From: Roseivirga sp. BDSF3-8
Lineage (GTDB): Bacteria; Bacteroidota; Bacteroidia; Cytophagales; Cyclobacteriaceae
NCBI RefSeq assembly: GCF_041449215.1
Contig: NZ_JBGNFV010000001.1
Coordinates: 1,773,001-1,837,000 of the forward strand
Reading direction: 5' to 3'
Length of the DNA: 64,000 nt
Positions within the stretch are counted from its first letter, which is position 1. Each line of letters begins with the position of its first letter. The translations under genes were made by a program, and so were the position numbers. Under the pieces are notes generated by a model. The model worked only from the letters and a program-made list of their open reading frames with translations, ran no database searches and had not been told where the DNA came from. Shown here piece by piece: positions 45,019-53,968 of this stretch.

Positions 45019-45255
45019 TTACTGTTTTGCTATCTTATCTATTTCCTTGGCTAGTTTGTGGTCTTTGTCAGTGACTTTATCCCCGGCATCGTGAGTGTTC
45101 AGTTCAAAGCTAACCGTATTGTATACGTTACTCCAGTTTGGATGATGGTTCATTTTTTCTGCCACAATCGCCACGCTCGACATAAAACCAAAAGCTTCTA
45201 CAAAGTCGCTGAACTCAAAGGTTTTCTTTAGCTTGTTATCTTCTTCTTTCCACAT
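45019..45255 (-). CDS. Pterin-4a-carbinolamine dehydratase
   Basis: I start at ATG 45255 ([11 protein letters not shown]), the usual family start; the ATG 11 codons earlier is less likely. The 78-residue protein has the family motif [16 protein letters not shown] and THDAG. It dehydrates 4a-hydroxy-tetrahydropterin so that the cofactor can be reduced again. No aromatic amino acid hydroxylase is nearby. It is downstream of rsmI in orientation but separated by a gene-sized gap of neither operon signal. Confidence 0.92.
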   Translation of the reverse strand: MWKEEDNKLKKTFEFSDFVEAFGFMSSVAIVAEKMNHHPNWSNVYNTVSFELNTHDAGDKVTDKDHKLAKEIDKIAKQ

Positions 45256-45317
45256 ATCTGTAAATGATTTGATGATTAGAACAGTCATACAACCCCGCCC
45301 TGCGGGCTTTGTTCCAA

Positions 45318-46100
45318 CTACCGAAAGGCCTCCACTATGTATTGATAAGGCAGACTTACAGTATCCACACGGATGTTTTGGTAACCAGCATCCTGCAACT
45401 CAGTCTTGACCTTTTCCCAGCTTATGCGACGCACATATGCAGATGCTACAGGAAGTTCTTTATCCTTATAATCAACCACTATCACCATACCATCATCTGA
45501 AAGGGACTTACGAATATTCTGAAAATACTCCACCCTGTCAAACAGGAAGTAATACGTATTAACGACCAGGGCCACATCTGCCTCCCCTGGCTCGAGGGCT
45601 GCACTGTCAGCAGGGGTAAGCCTGATATCTATACGATCAGCAATAGCCTCAGGAACGTCCTGTTTTCTTTCCTCAAGATAGGCCACAAAATCAGGATCTA
45701 CTTCCAGTGCAATCACCTTCCTGGCCCAACGGGCTAAGCGAAATGTGAAATATCCGGTACCGGCTCCGATATCGGCAACTGTTTTATCAAAAGGAGACTC
45801 AATTTTATTAATAACCAACTCAGGGTTTTGCCAAGCATTACGATCAGGATCCTCGTAGGTATCTACGAGAAGGTTAAACATGGTGCTGTCCTCTGCCATC
45901 AAATCAGGAGCTGCCTGGCCAGGGGTAGTATCCGGCTTATCAGTTATTGCATTATCAATTGCCAGAGGTAGGGAATCTACTTTAACTTTCTGGATCCGCT
46001 CATCCTGTCCTGCCTTTTCATTAGGACCGCATGAGAAAAACCACGCCATAAAAAGCAGCAATTTACTAATGCACAATAGGACTTTTAACCGGTCAGCCAT
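45318..46100 (-). CDS. Class I SAM methyltransferase with an exported N-terminus
   Basis: This 260-residue protein has a hydrophobic head ([20 protein letters not shown]) with Cys24, an untypical lipobox. A polar linker of about 40 residues follows, then a Rossmann methyltransferase domain with [31 protein letters not shown] and [13 protein letters not shown]. The domain looks intact. If the head is a true signal, the enzyme would sit outside the cytosol where SAM is scarce, which is puzzling. The substrate is unknown. Confidence 0.8.
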   Translation of the reverse strand: MADRLKVLLCISKLLLFMAWFFSCGPNEKAGQDERIQKVKVDSLPLAIDNAITDKPDTTPGQAAPDLMAEDSTMFNLLVDTYEDPDRNAWQNPELVINKIESPFDKTVADIGAGTGYFTFRLARWARKVIALEVDPDFVAYLEERKQDVPEAIADRIDIRLTPADSAALEPGEADVALVVNTYYFLFDRVEYFQNIRKSLSDDGMVIVVDYKDKELPVASAYVRRISWEKVKTELQDAGYQNIRVDTVSLPYQYIVEAFR

Positions 46101-46187
46101 TTGACATATTTACATGAAGGACACCTCCAGGTGCTTCTGTTCGTTAATTTAATTATACAATTCTGCTATATAACCCAGCGAAGTTAT

Positions 46188-46195
46188 TAAATTTG
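46188..46195 (+). promoter_or_regulatory. Candidate -7 box before the TerB-like gene
   Basis: TAAATTTG matches TAnnTTTG, 22 bases before the ATG at 46218, giving a short leader. Confidence 0.4.
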
Positions 46196-46217
46196 TTTAA
46201 TAACCTAGCACTAAATT

Positions 46218-46640
46218 ATGACTCCACTGGAACAGAACTACGGGAGGATCGCCTCCACATTCTTTAACATATACTCCCTGTTTCTGATAGACAAGTCTCT
46301 TAGAAATGAAGTTTCTCTGAAGTGCCTGGAAAAATGGAGTATGCAGCTAGACGTAGACCCTGCCCGGCTAGAGGAAATAAAACAACAACCGGATTATACT
46401 CCGCCTGCTAATAAGCAGCAAGCTTTGGAGAGAGTATACGATCTGGTGTACATGATTTATCTGGATGGAGTAGTTGAAGACGATGAGTTGAAGGTCACCT
46501 CTGAGTACGCCGAGAAGCTGGACTTACCTCCTTACATTGTCGGCGACTTACTGAAGGCAATCGTAACAGCTCCGGCTGATGGTATATCGGCTGATGAAGT
46601 AAGAAACGAATTGAAAGAGCTTCTTGAAGTTCATCTATAA
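46218..46640 (+). CDS. TerB-like helical protein
   Basis: This 140-residue protein is all helical. Its second half (VYDLVYMIYLDGVVEDDELKV, then SEYAEKLDLPP) resembles the TerB-like metal-binding fold, with paired acidic residues. No signal peptide is seen. The function is unknown. It is convergent with the DUF493 gene. Confidence 0.65.
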   Translation: MTPLEQNYGRIASTFFNIYSLFLIDKSLRNEVSLKCLEKWSMQLDVDPARLEEIKQQPDYTPPANKQQALERVYDLVYMIYLDGVVEDDELKVTSEYAEKLDLPPYIVGDLLKAIVTAPADGISADEVRNELKELLEVHL

Positions 46641-46645
46641 AAGTA

Positions 46646-46671
46646 AAAGACGGATGTTTATCCGCCTTTAT
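46646..46671. terminator. Weak shared terminator
   Basis: AAAGACGGAT pairs imperfectly with ATCCGCCTTT around a 6-base stretch between two convergent genes. T runs flank both sides. Confidence 0.5.
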
Positions 46672-46675
46672 TATT

Positions 46676-46945
46676 TTAAAGGGCTATCAGCCCTTCTATT
46701 CCTGTAGCCTCTTTATAAATTCTTATAACTTCATCGCTACTTGGCATCATTGCCTTAGTCGTTACGCTGATGTAGTTACCATTTTTACTAGGCTTATTAG
46801 TGCTTTCGTTTTTAGGAAAAAGCGCTTCCACTTCCCCCTCTTTTCCTGCCGGCACTATAAATTTAAACATGTATAAGGTTGGCCAGCTAAACTGGTCATC
46901 CAGCTTTTGCTGGAAAGAGTCAAAATCAAATTTTCTGGCAGACAT
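46676..46945 (-). CDS. DUF493 (YbeD-like) family protein
   Basis: This 89-residue protein has the ferredoxin-like small fold of DUF493: FSWPTLYMFKFIVPAG, then SKNGNYISVTTKAMMPSSDEVIRIY. In other bacteria a relative, YbeD, may help regulate lipoate metabolism, but here the role is unknown. It lies downstream of ppiD on the same strand, with a 169-bp gap that holds a terminator. Confidence 0.85.
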   Translation of the reverse strand: MSARKFDFDSFQQKLDDQFSWPTLYMFKFIVPAGKEGEVEALFPKNESTNKPSKNGNYISVTTKAMMPSSDEVIRIYKEATGIEGLIAL

Positions 46946-47065
46946 ATTTGCTTCCTTTCTCTAAACTTGCCTGAAGGAGTTACGACAAACCTCACCCGGA
47001 GGTTCTGCATAAGTCCTAACAGCTCTGTATTAAATTAAATTCCTCAATTAGCTGATGCAAAAAAA

Positions 47066-47089
47066 GAGAGCCACCATATGGCAGCTCTC
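47066..47089 (-). terminator. Terminator after ppiD
   Basis: GAGAGC pairs with GCTCTC around a partly paired loop (CC against GG). On the minus strand it is followed by seven T. It lies 26 bp beyond the ppiD stop. Confidence 0.65.
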
Positions 47090-47114
47090 CTATATAATCG
47101 TGTTCTTTTAGCTA

Positions 47115-49196
47115 TTAATAGAACCTGTAACGCTCATCTTCTACATCTGACAGCTCTTTAACTGCGTTTGCAATATCAAATGAGATACGTCCACCACGCT
47201 GTTGCGCTATTTCATTGATGTAGTTAGTGTAGTCAGCAATTTCTCCAGCTTCAGTCTTTGCTTCCAGCTTTACGACAAGCACGCCGGTTTCTCCCTGGAA
47301 TGGCTCACTTACTTCTCCTTCATTCAGTCCGAATATCTTACCAATAGCTACCGGAGCAAACCCTACAGAAGGCAGTGAACTGCTATTCAGCTTGATGTTA
47401 CTATTAGAATATACCTTCGCATCAGAATATTCCTGAGCCATGGCATCGAGATCTTCGGTATTCAGACTTTCCAGGTTCTCTATTATTTGCTGTGCAGCTT
47501 TCTGATCCTGCACTTTCTTTTTCACCTGAATCTCAACATCAGCAAGTGGAGCCAGGCCTTTTTCTGTTTTACCCTTTACGGCAGCGACTACATAATTATC
47601 ACCTACTTCAAACTCAGCACTTACGTCGCCTACAGAAGCATCGCGGAATGCCCACCGGATAACATTTCTGGCATTGTCTATTGCACCAAGGCGTCTGTCA
47701 TTCTTACCTACGCGAGGCGCTTTCATTACTCTGAGTCCCTCCTCTTCTGCTGCTTGCACAAATTGGTCGTAATTCTCAACACTGGCAGCAAAACGGCTTG
47801 CTCTCATATATGCATCATCCTGAGTCTCCGCAGAGGGAAGTATCTCACGGTTGATCACGCCTACTTTGTAGGCGGCATTACTCTTCAGGTTATTAACTTT
47901 GATGATGTGATAGCCGTAGTTAGTTTCTATCAACTCTCCTATCACACCTTCTTCACTGGCATTGAATACAGCATCGTTAAAGGCGGGAACCATTTGACCT
48001 TCCGTAAACCAGCCCAGATCGCCGCCATTACTAGCAGAGCCGTCATCGCTGTTCTGTCTGGCCAGGTTAGCAAAGTTTTCTCCGTCCAGGGCTCTTCTCA
48101 ACAATGTCTGTGCTTCTTCACGAGCAGCAGCATCAGCAGTTTCATCCCCCTGAGTACGAATAAGGATATGACTGGCGCGTGCAGCAGATACTGTATCTTC
48201 ATATTGGTCAAGAACCTTATACAGAACAAAATTACCCGCATTTAAGTACGGCCCGTAAACCTGGCCATCCTCAAGAGGGGCTTCATCTGCGAGGTTCGCA
48301 GGAAGATTGCCCTGATTAAATACTTCTACAGGATTACCTGAATCGGTACGGCCCATAGCATACAGGCTGTCATCTGCTGCATTAGCCCACTCACTCGCTA
48401 TCTGTGATAGCTCTTCCGTAGCAAGGGCAGAATCCTGGGCAGTAGGCTGAAGGCTGAAAGTTACAAACTCTATAGAGCGTGACTCTTCTACTTCAAAGTC
48501 GCTGGGATGTTCCTCAATGTAATGCCTCATTTCCTGCTCCGATACACTCATAGATGAATCTGCAACAGCATAGAATGGCACGTAAAGATATTTAGCCTCT
48601 GCCGTGGCAGTTTGTTTGGCATATTCCTCCTTACCCATTGCGGAAGGCACATAATTAGTTTTCAGGAAGAGGTTCTCATATTTCTCTCTAAGCCTGGCAG
48701 CCACAATCTCCTGTTCCATCATGGTCCATTGTTGCTGATATTCAGGTGGCAGACTGGCAAGCAGTTGCTTTACTTCTTCTGCACTCTCAACACCGAGCTG
48801 CATTTTAACATAGGGATGAATATTTTCACCTTGCACCATGTCAATTTGCTCATCTTCCGTAACCTGAATACCCAGGTCTCTGTATTCACCACCAAAACCA
48901 TAACGATTGATCATTCTGGTCCAGGTCTGCTCACGCAGAGAGGCCATTTCAGCTTCGGAAGGCTGACGCTGCATACGGCTGCGAAAAGCAGCAATCTGCA
49001 CGTCAAGCTCTGATTGAAACTCTTCATAGGATATCTCCTTGCCGGCTATTTCGCCGACAGTGCGGTCCTGCCCGCCACCCATGAGTGCTGAATTGGGGCT
49101 GAGTAAGTCTCCGCCCAATAGAAACAGGATCAAACCGAAGGCAATAATACCTACTGCCAAACCTGTCTTTTCCCTTATTTTGTTAATTAAAGCCAT
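47115..49196 (-). CDS. ppiD: Membrane-anchored peptidyl-prolyl isomerase (PpiD/SurA type)
   Basis: This 693-residue protein has one N-terminal membrane helix (about 13-30), a SurA_N-like helical region (EIAGKEISYEEFQSEL), and a parvulin PpiC domain at about 340-440 (ARASHILIRTQ, DLGWFTEGQMVPAFNDA, GYHIIKV). A C-terminal domain follows. Such proteins fold outer-membrane proteins in the periplasm. It is on the same strand as the CNNM/CorC, small membrane and LptC genes, in an envelope-biogenesis block. Confidence 0.9.
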   Translation of the reverse strand: MALINKIREKTGLAVGIIAFGLILFLLGGDLLSPNSALMGGGQDRTVGEIAGKEISYEEFQSELDVQIAAFRSRMQRQPSEAEMASLREQTWTRMINRYGFGGEYRDLGIQVTEDEQIDMVQGENIHPYVKMQLGVESAEEVKQLLASLPPEYQQQWTMMEQEIVAARLREKYENLFLKTNYVPSAMGKEEYAKQTATAEAKYLYVPFYAVADSSMSVSEQEMRHYIEEHPSDFEVEESRSIEFVTFSLQPTAQDSALATEELSQIASEWANAADDSLYAMGRTDSGNPVEVFNQGNLPANLADEAPLEDGQVYGPYLNAGNFVLYKVLDQYEDTVSAARASHILIRTQGDETADAAAREEAQTLLRRALDGENFANLARQNSDDGSASNGGDLGWFTEGQMVPAFNDAVFNASEEGVIGELIETNYGYHIIKVNNLKSNAAYKVGVINREILPSAETQDDAYMRASRFAASVENYDQFVQAAEEEGLRVMKAPRVGKNDRRLGAIDNARNVIRWAFRDASVGDVSAEFEVGDNYVVAAVKGKTEKGLAPLADVEIQVKKKVQDQKAAQQIIENLESLNTEDLDAMAQEYSDAKVYSNSNIKLNSSSLPSVGFAPVAIGKIFGLNEGEVSEPFQGETGVLVVKLEAKTEAGEIADYTNYINEIAQQRGGRISFDIANAVKELSDVEDERYRFY

Positions 49197-49266
49197 TTTT
49201 TTTGCCGTAAAAGAGCCCGCAAAATAAGAACATTAAAAGGTAAAATCAAAATACCTCCCGGGACGT

Positions 49267-50556
49267 CTAAAGTTCCGAAACGCTGTCATCCAGGGATAAT
49301 TTTACAATATCGATGCGGTTATCTTCCATAGCCACCACCGTAAATGTAAATGGAGGGATTACGATAATGTCCTCAATCGAGGGAATATTCTCTGTAGTAT
49401 TGATGATAAAGCCTCCCAGTGTATCATAATCCCCTTCCGGTATCTGCCATTCGTACCGCTCATTGAGATAGTCAATTTCATGCCTGGCACTCAGCAAATA
49501 GGTATTAGGATCAATTTTTTGTTCTATCCAATCGTCCACATCATGCTCATCCTGAATATCTCCGAATATTTCTTCGATTATGTCCTCAAGCGTGACGATC
49601 CCGGAGGTGCCGCCAAATTCATCTACTACCAGCGCAATGCTCTTCCTCTCTGTAATGAACTGGATCATAAGCTCATTTGCCAGCATGGTTTCCGGCACTA
49701 TTATCACCGGGGTAAGAATGCTTCCGATCTCTTTCGGCTTTTTAAATAGCTCCAGTGAGTGGCAATAGCCGATAACGTCATCTATGGTTTCACGATAAAC
49801 CAATATCTTACTATGACCGCTTTCCACAAAAGCTTTGGTGAGCACCTCAATATCATCTTCAATATCCACAGCCACAATCTCAGTCCGGGGAATCATGCAC
49901 TCCCGCACACGTACCGTCTTAAATTCAAGAGCATTATTTAATATTTTAGTATTAACCTCCTGCTCAGTCTCCTCATTAGGTACTGAGGTCTGTTGCTGAA
50001 TAAAGTGGTTAAGGTCCGTCAGGCTGTAAACCGGCTTATCCTCACTATATGGCAACCGAAACACTTTGGTGATAACGAAACGGGAAAGGCCTGTCACTAT
50101 CCACACTATAGGATAGAGCAGGTAGTATATTACCAGCATAGGGAGAGCAAAAGCAGCCAGTAATAGATTAGGGTTGAGCATGAATAGGCTCTTAGGGGTA
50201 AACTCGGCAGTGGCAAGTACTATTGCTGTACTGATAAAGGTTTGGGTAAGCAGAATAACAATGTCGTTACTTAATACAGCGGAGCCTGCTAAAACCTCAG
50301 CTATATAGGGCTCGAGGAGGCGAGCCATAAATATGCCGTATACTACCAGGGCTATAGTATTTCCTACCAGAGTAGTACCGATAAATTTACTCGGCCTCTG
50401 CATAAAACGGGACAAGATACGCCCTGCAAGGGCCCCTTGTTTACTTTGCAGTTCAATATGAAGCTTATTGGCAGATACAAAAGCAATCTCGATACCCGAA
50501 AACAGGGCGGAGAAGGCCAGTGTGATAAGGATAATGATGAGGTAACTGTATTCCAT
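49267..50556 (-). CDS. CNNM/CorC-type transporter-associated protein (hemolysin family)
   Basis: This 429-residue protein has a DUF21/CNNM membrane part with about four helices (residues 3-150), then two CBS domains at about 210-340 (ECMIPRTEIVAVD and VVDEFGGTSGIVTLEDI), and a CorC_HlyC domain at the end. Family members move Mg2+/Co2+ or act in gliding (GldE in flavobacteria). It lies between the 54-residue gene and ppiD. The name hemolysin is historical. Confidence 0.9.
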   Translation of the reverse strand: MEYSYLIIILITLAFSALFSGIEIAFVSANKLHIELQSKQGALAGRILSRFMQRPSKFIGTTLVGNTIALVVYGIFMARLLEPYIAEVLAGSAVLSNDIVILLTQTFISTAIVLATAEFTPKSLFMLNPNLLLAAFALPMLVIYYLLYPIVWIVTGLSRFVITKVFRLPYSEDKPVYSLTDLNHFIQQQTSVPNEETEQEVNTKILNNALEFKTVRVRECMIPRTEIVAVDIEDDIEVLTKAFVESGHSKILVYRETIDDVIGYCHSLELFKKPKEIGSILTPVIIVPETMLANELMIQFITERKSIALVVDEFGGTSGIVTLEDIIEEIFGDIQDEHDVDDWIEQKIDPNTYLLSARHEIDYLNERYEWQIPEGDYDTLGGFIINTTENIPSIEDIIVIPPFTFTVVAMEDNRIDIVKLSLDDSVSEL

Positions 50557-50608
50557 TGGCTTGTACCAGACCTAAATTAGGCCACTTGACATTGCATGGC
50601 AATTTTCA

Positions 50609-50773
50609 TCATGATTTTCCACTCTTTTTTCTGTATTGGAAAAGGTATAACATGCCCAACGCCAGCATAAGAGGCCAGTAGGAATAGGCTATGCCGGCAG
50701 TTATAGTCTGATGAACACCAATAATAAAGAAACCTGCGGCAAGGGCAAGCAAAATCGCATCTAAAAGTTTCAT
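50609..50773 (-). CDS. Small two-helix membrane protein (54 aa)
   Basis: ATG at 50773 opens a 54-codon frame ending in TGA at 50609. Its ATG overlaps the lptC stop as ATGA, the classic sign of coupled translation. The protein has two hydrophobic helices (LLDAILLALAAGFFIIGVH, and YWPLMLALGMLYLF), and a basic tail (QYRKKSGKS). The overlap, the sense with lptC and CNNM/CorC, and the clean hydrophobic design make it a real gene. The function is not known. Confidence 0.8.
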   Translation of the reverse strand: MKLLDAILLALAAGFFIIGVHQTITAGIAYSYWPLMLALGMLYLFQYRKKSGKS

Positions 50774-51318
50774 TGTTGCTCCATATCGATATTGGCAGTG
50801 GGCTTCATGATTTCATAACTACTGAAATCCTGCTCAGCCCGCAAACCTTCTCCCATGAGAAGTTGTCCGTCACTCTGAATTCGGACAAATTTTTCTGTAT
50901 AAACCTGTTCATCGGCAGGATTCCAGAAAAGCTGTTCAGTATTAAGTTTTTCTGATTGTTCGTTTATAACTTCAACATTACCATCTACCTGGTACAGGTT
51001 AGTTTCCCCATGGTAGAAGCCTTTGTTCGATCTGAGTGTGGATCGTAAATTCCCGTCGGGGCCAAAAAACTCAATGTAAACGCCTTCTGGGTACTCACTG
51101 TCTCCATTACGAAAGTCAAGCCTTTTGCCCGCCACCAGCCTGACCCGCACAATTGCTGAATCGCTAAATAGCGTTTCCACGCTGTCCATTTCCAGCATAG
51201 GCCCTTCATAAGGCTTCATTTCTTCCAAGGCCTTGCTGTCGTCTGAGCAGGCAGTAGCTACAGCAACTATTGCCATGAGCATCAATGATAGAAATGTATG
51301 TCGTCTACTCGTAAACAT
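50770..51318 (-). CDS. lptC: LPS export protein LptC
   Basis: This 182-residue protein has a lipobox-like ATAC with Cys24, then the LptC beta-jellyroll: MDSVETLFSDSAIVRVRL, EFFGPDGNLRSTLRSNKGFYH, then LYQVDGNVEVIN and QLFWNPADEQVYTE. LptC carries LPS from the inner-membrane LptBFG pump toward LptA. The lipid anchor in place of a transmembrane helix is a common Bacteroidota variant. It overlaps the next small gene by 4 bp. Confidence 0.9.
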   Translation of the reverse strand: MFTSRRHTFLSLMLMAIVAVATACSDDSKALEEMKPYEGPMLEMDSVETLFSDSAIVRVRLVAGKRLDFRNGDSEYPEGVYIEFFGPDGNLRSTLRSNKGFYHGETNLYQVDGNVEVINEQSEKLNTEQLFWNPADEQVYTEKFVRIQSDGQLLMGEGLRAEQDFSSYEIMKPTANIDMEQQ

Positions 51319-51342
51319 TCGAATATTTTTGTCACAAACGAA

Positions 51343-51372
51343 TAACGGTCAGGAAGTTGTTCCTGACCGTTA
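51343..51372. repeat. Perfect 13-bp inverted repeat between TPR and lptC genes
   Basis: TAACGGTCAGGAA and TTCCTGACCGTTA face each other around a 4-base loop. On the minus strand the stem has only a short T-rich tail, so it may be a partial terminator or an RNA-stabilising hairpin. Confidence 0.65.
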
Positions 51373-51392
51373 CTTTTATGCTTATAATATAA

Positions 51393-52682
51393 CTAGTCTC
51401 TTGTCTGCAGAGATACTGTAGTTCCTATCCAGCATCCTACGCTTATTGATTGACCCACCTGCATATTTTCAGTAAATACCTCCTCTTTGCTAGGGAACTG
51501 AGCTTTTGCATTGGCCATACCCTGAGAGTTTCCGGCTTTGCGATACATATCGTATGCAGCCAGGAATACTGCTCGGTCTTGTACACGACTCTGGCCACCT
51601 TTACAGGCATCAAAGCTATTGAAATAAAGTGTACCGATCAGGTTGTAAGCCTCACGCTTGCTAGGGTCTGCTTCTACAGCATCCATCGCATATGATCTTG
51701 CATCGGACTTTCTACCTCTTTTCGCTGACATTTCAGCCATTGATACATAAATATCAGCTTTCTTGGTATTATCCTCAGTCAGGCTGATCGCTTCTTTAAA
51801 GTACTCTTCAGCTTTGTCGTAGTCATCTGCCTGCAGTGCTTTTACAGCAATGAGTTTAGCAAGAGCGTACTCAGGAGCATTCCTGTGAACTACCTCAGCA
51901 GCCTGAAGAAATACTTCGCTGTCCAGACATTTACCTACAAAAGAAAGCTTGATGATGTTTGTAGCCAGGTCAATGTTAGAAGTATCCTCAAGGAATCTTG
52001 GTCCAAGCTTATTCTCTATCAGGTCACAATCAATATCTACAGTAGCTGCAAATATTTTATCCACGCCTTCCTGAATTTTCTCGTGACCACCTTTAGCTTT
52101 AAGGGCTTCGTTTACTTCATCATAAACCTGGATCACTTCTTCGTCGGTTATTTCACCGCCAGTTGCTTTATACCGTCTGATGGCATCCATATAACCGATA
52201 AAGTTATTCAGGTGAGTCTCTTCTTTATTCAGGTCGAAGTTTTCTTTCTGAATTGAATACAATTCAGGATACTTGTCTTGTCTGTCCTTGTAAAACTTAT
52301 AGGCAGTATAAGCCTTACGGTTCATCACATTGGACTTGTCATTAAAATACTTGATCCTGAGGTCATACATCAACAATGCTGAATCCTGCAAAACAAACTT
52401 CTCTTCTTCAGAAGAGGCTTCTGCCTCAAGTGCTTCGTATATTTTAGCCCCATTTATATAAATAGAAGCGTTCAGGTCAGGCGTATTTTTCAATAGCCAT
52501 ACCAGCGGTGCTTTAGCCGCTTTATAGTTATCGTTCCTCAGATGATCTGAATAAAGAACGTTTTTAGTCTCTGCTTCTTTGCGAAGTTTCTCATCTTCAG
52601 GCCAGTTCCAGCCATTCTGCGCCTGTACATTTTGCAGCATCATGAAGGCTACAACTGTACTTAGGATTACTTTTAGTCTCAT
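51393..52682 (-). CDS. Secreted TPR-repeat protein
   Basis: This 429-residue protein has a signal peptide ending near QAQ (residue 22) and a helical chain with TPR-like repeats, clearest at about 270-375 (ALAKLIAVKALQADDYDKAEEYFKEA, AYNLIGTLYF). No enzyme motif is seen. In Bacteroidota it commonly sits with a FadL-like porin and coaX, as here, and is probably a periplasmic scaffold for envelope work. The gap to the porin gene is 11 bp. Confidence 0.85.
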   Translation of the reverse strand: MRLKVILSTVVAFMMLQNVQAQNGWNWPEDEKLRKEAETKNVLYSDHLRNDNYKAAKAPLVWLLKNTPDLNASIYINGAKIYEALEAEASSEEEKFVLQDSALLMYDLRIKYFNDKSNVMNRKAYTAYKFYKDRQDKYPELYSIQKENFDLNKEETHLNNFIGYMDAIRRYKATGGEITDEEVIQVYDEVNEALKAKGGHEKIQEGVDKIFAATVDIDCDLIENKLGPRFLEDTSNIDLATNIIKLSFVGKCLDSEVFLQAAEVVHRNAPEYALAKLIAVKALQADDYDKAEEYFKEAISLTEDNTKKADIYVSMAEMSAKRGRKSDARSYAMDAVEADPSKREAYNLIGTLYFNSFDACKGGQSRVQDRAVFLAAYDMYRKAGNSQGMANAKAQFPSKEEVFTENMQVGQSISVGCWIGTTVSLQTRD

Positions 52683-52693
52683 GATTTTTCCCT

Positions 52694-53968
52694 TTAGTCG
52701 AATTTCCTGATGTTTTTATAGAAGCTGAAAGAGTTGTCATTAAACGTAACGCCAATGCTCAGTTTAAAAAACTCCTCAGCAATGAGGTTGTTATCCGTAC
52801 TGCCTTGTCTTCCGTATTCGAAAGCCATGTTCAGGTTGGATACCCTGCTCACTGGGAATGTAGCGCCAAAATTGATGCCAAACTTTTCGATCTGTCTCCC
52901 ATTAAAGCTAAAAGGTGTATTTTCAAAGTTACCGCCGAGGCGATAGGTTACTCTTTCCAGGTACCTGTTTACCGAACTCGGATCAGGGGTCCACTCCAGA
53001 CCTGCGGCGGCTCTGTAAGACTCTCTCATGTCCTCATTCTCACCGCTGGCGTTCCGGTACTCAGACCAATCCTGGTATTCCAGGTCAGCACCAAATGTCC
53101 ACTTAGCCCCTACCTGATAGGATAAACCGATACCTATACGAGGAGGAACAACCACAGACCCTTCAGTATTGTTGAAAACTGTATCGGAATCTACTACCAG
53201 AGAAGTAAGTCTTCTTCTTTCAATTGTGAGCAGTCTGCGTACCTTCAGGTCAGACTCACTATCTATCGTAGCACCGATGTTAAAAGAATTTTTCTCCCCA
53301 ACGGGTATGATGCCGCGTATTCCGAAGCCCATGGTTACATCGGATACCGTTGTTCGCTCATTAACAGCAATATTGCTGAAGGTTTGCTGATCAGGCAGCT
53401 CGGTGAGGGCTTCTTCGTTTATTGTACCGAAGAGATAAGAACCTGTCAGGCCGAAGGAAAGAAAGCTAAAAGGCTGGTACCCTCCGGAAATTGACACCTT
53501 ATTCACACCGCCTTCCCCGTTAAATTCGAGGTCTACAGGCTCATTGGTGCCCCTTACGGTACTGGTGGCATTTATACTGTAGTTCGTAATCGTGTAAGGA
53601 AGCAATGAAAGAGACAGCGTGGCTTTGCCTGGTTTAATTGGAATGCCCACAGCGAGGTAGTCTAACCTGCCACTGGTCTCTTCGTTAGTTGTGTTAACAT
53701 TACTAAGCCTTTTGTATTCAGCGCTTACGCCGGCTTCGAAGGTAGTAAGGGAGTTTACGGGTAAAAGGGCCGGGTTTTTAAGATTAAGATTCCACGCACG
53801 CCCTGAAGAAAGGCCTACACCACCCATACCACGGTTATGAATAAGATTAGCAGACTGCGGACTGCCTAACCCTCTAATAGAGTAAGGCGAATTAGCCACT
53901 TGTGCCTGGGCACAAAAGGTGACCGATAGGACCGCCAGTATGACAAGCCTAACCGTTTTTTTGTACAT
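52694..53968 (-). CDS. FadL/OmpP1-type outer-membrane protein
   Basis: This 424-residue protein has a signal peptide ending near CAQAQ, an N-terminal plug region (NSPYSIRGLGSPQ, then MGGVGLSSGRAWN) and a long barrel of alternating strands (LAVGIPIKPGKATLSLSLLP, GIGLSYQVGAKWTFGADL, GVTFNDNSFSF). FadL-like proteins pass hydrophobic compounds over the outer membrane. The substrate is not evident. Its start overlaps the end of coaX by 20 bp. Confidence 0.85.
   Translation of the reverse strand: MYKKTVRLVILAVLSVTFCAQAQVANSPYSIRGLGSPQSANLIHNRGMGGVGLSSGRAWNLNLKNPALLPVNSLTTFEAGVSAEYKRLSNVNTTNEETSGRLDYLAVGIPIKPGKATLSLSLLPYTITNYSINATSTVRGTNEPVDLEFNGEGGVNKVSISGGYQPFSFLSFGLTGSYLFGTINEEALTELPDQQTFSNIAVNERTTVSDVTMGFGIRGIIPVGEKNSFNIGATIDSESDLKVRRLLTIERRRLTSLVVDSDTVFNNTEGSVVVPPRIGIGLSYQVGAKWTFGADLEYQDWSEYRNASGENEDMRESYRAAAGLEWTPDPSSVNRYLERVTYRLGGNFENTPFSFNGRQIEKFGINFGATFPVSRVSNLNMAFEYGRQGSTDNNLIAEEFFKLSIGVTFNDNSFSFYKNIRKFD

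Noticed and set aside
47487-48245. Plus-strand frame of 252 codons
   Set aside because: It is the mirror of the ppiD gene and lacks any recognisable domain.
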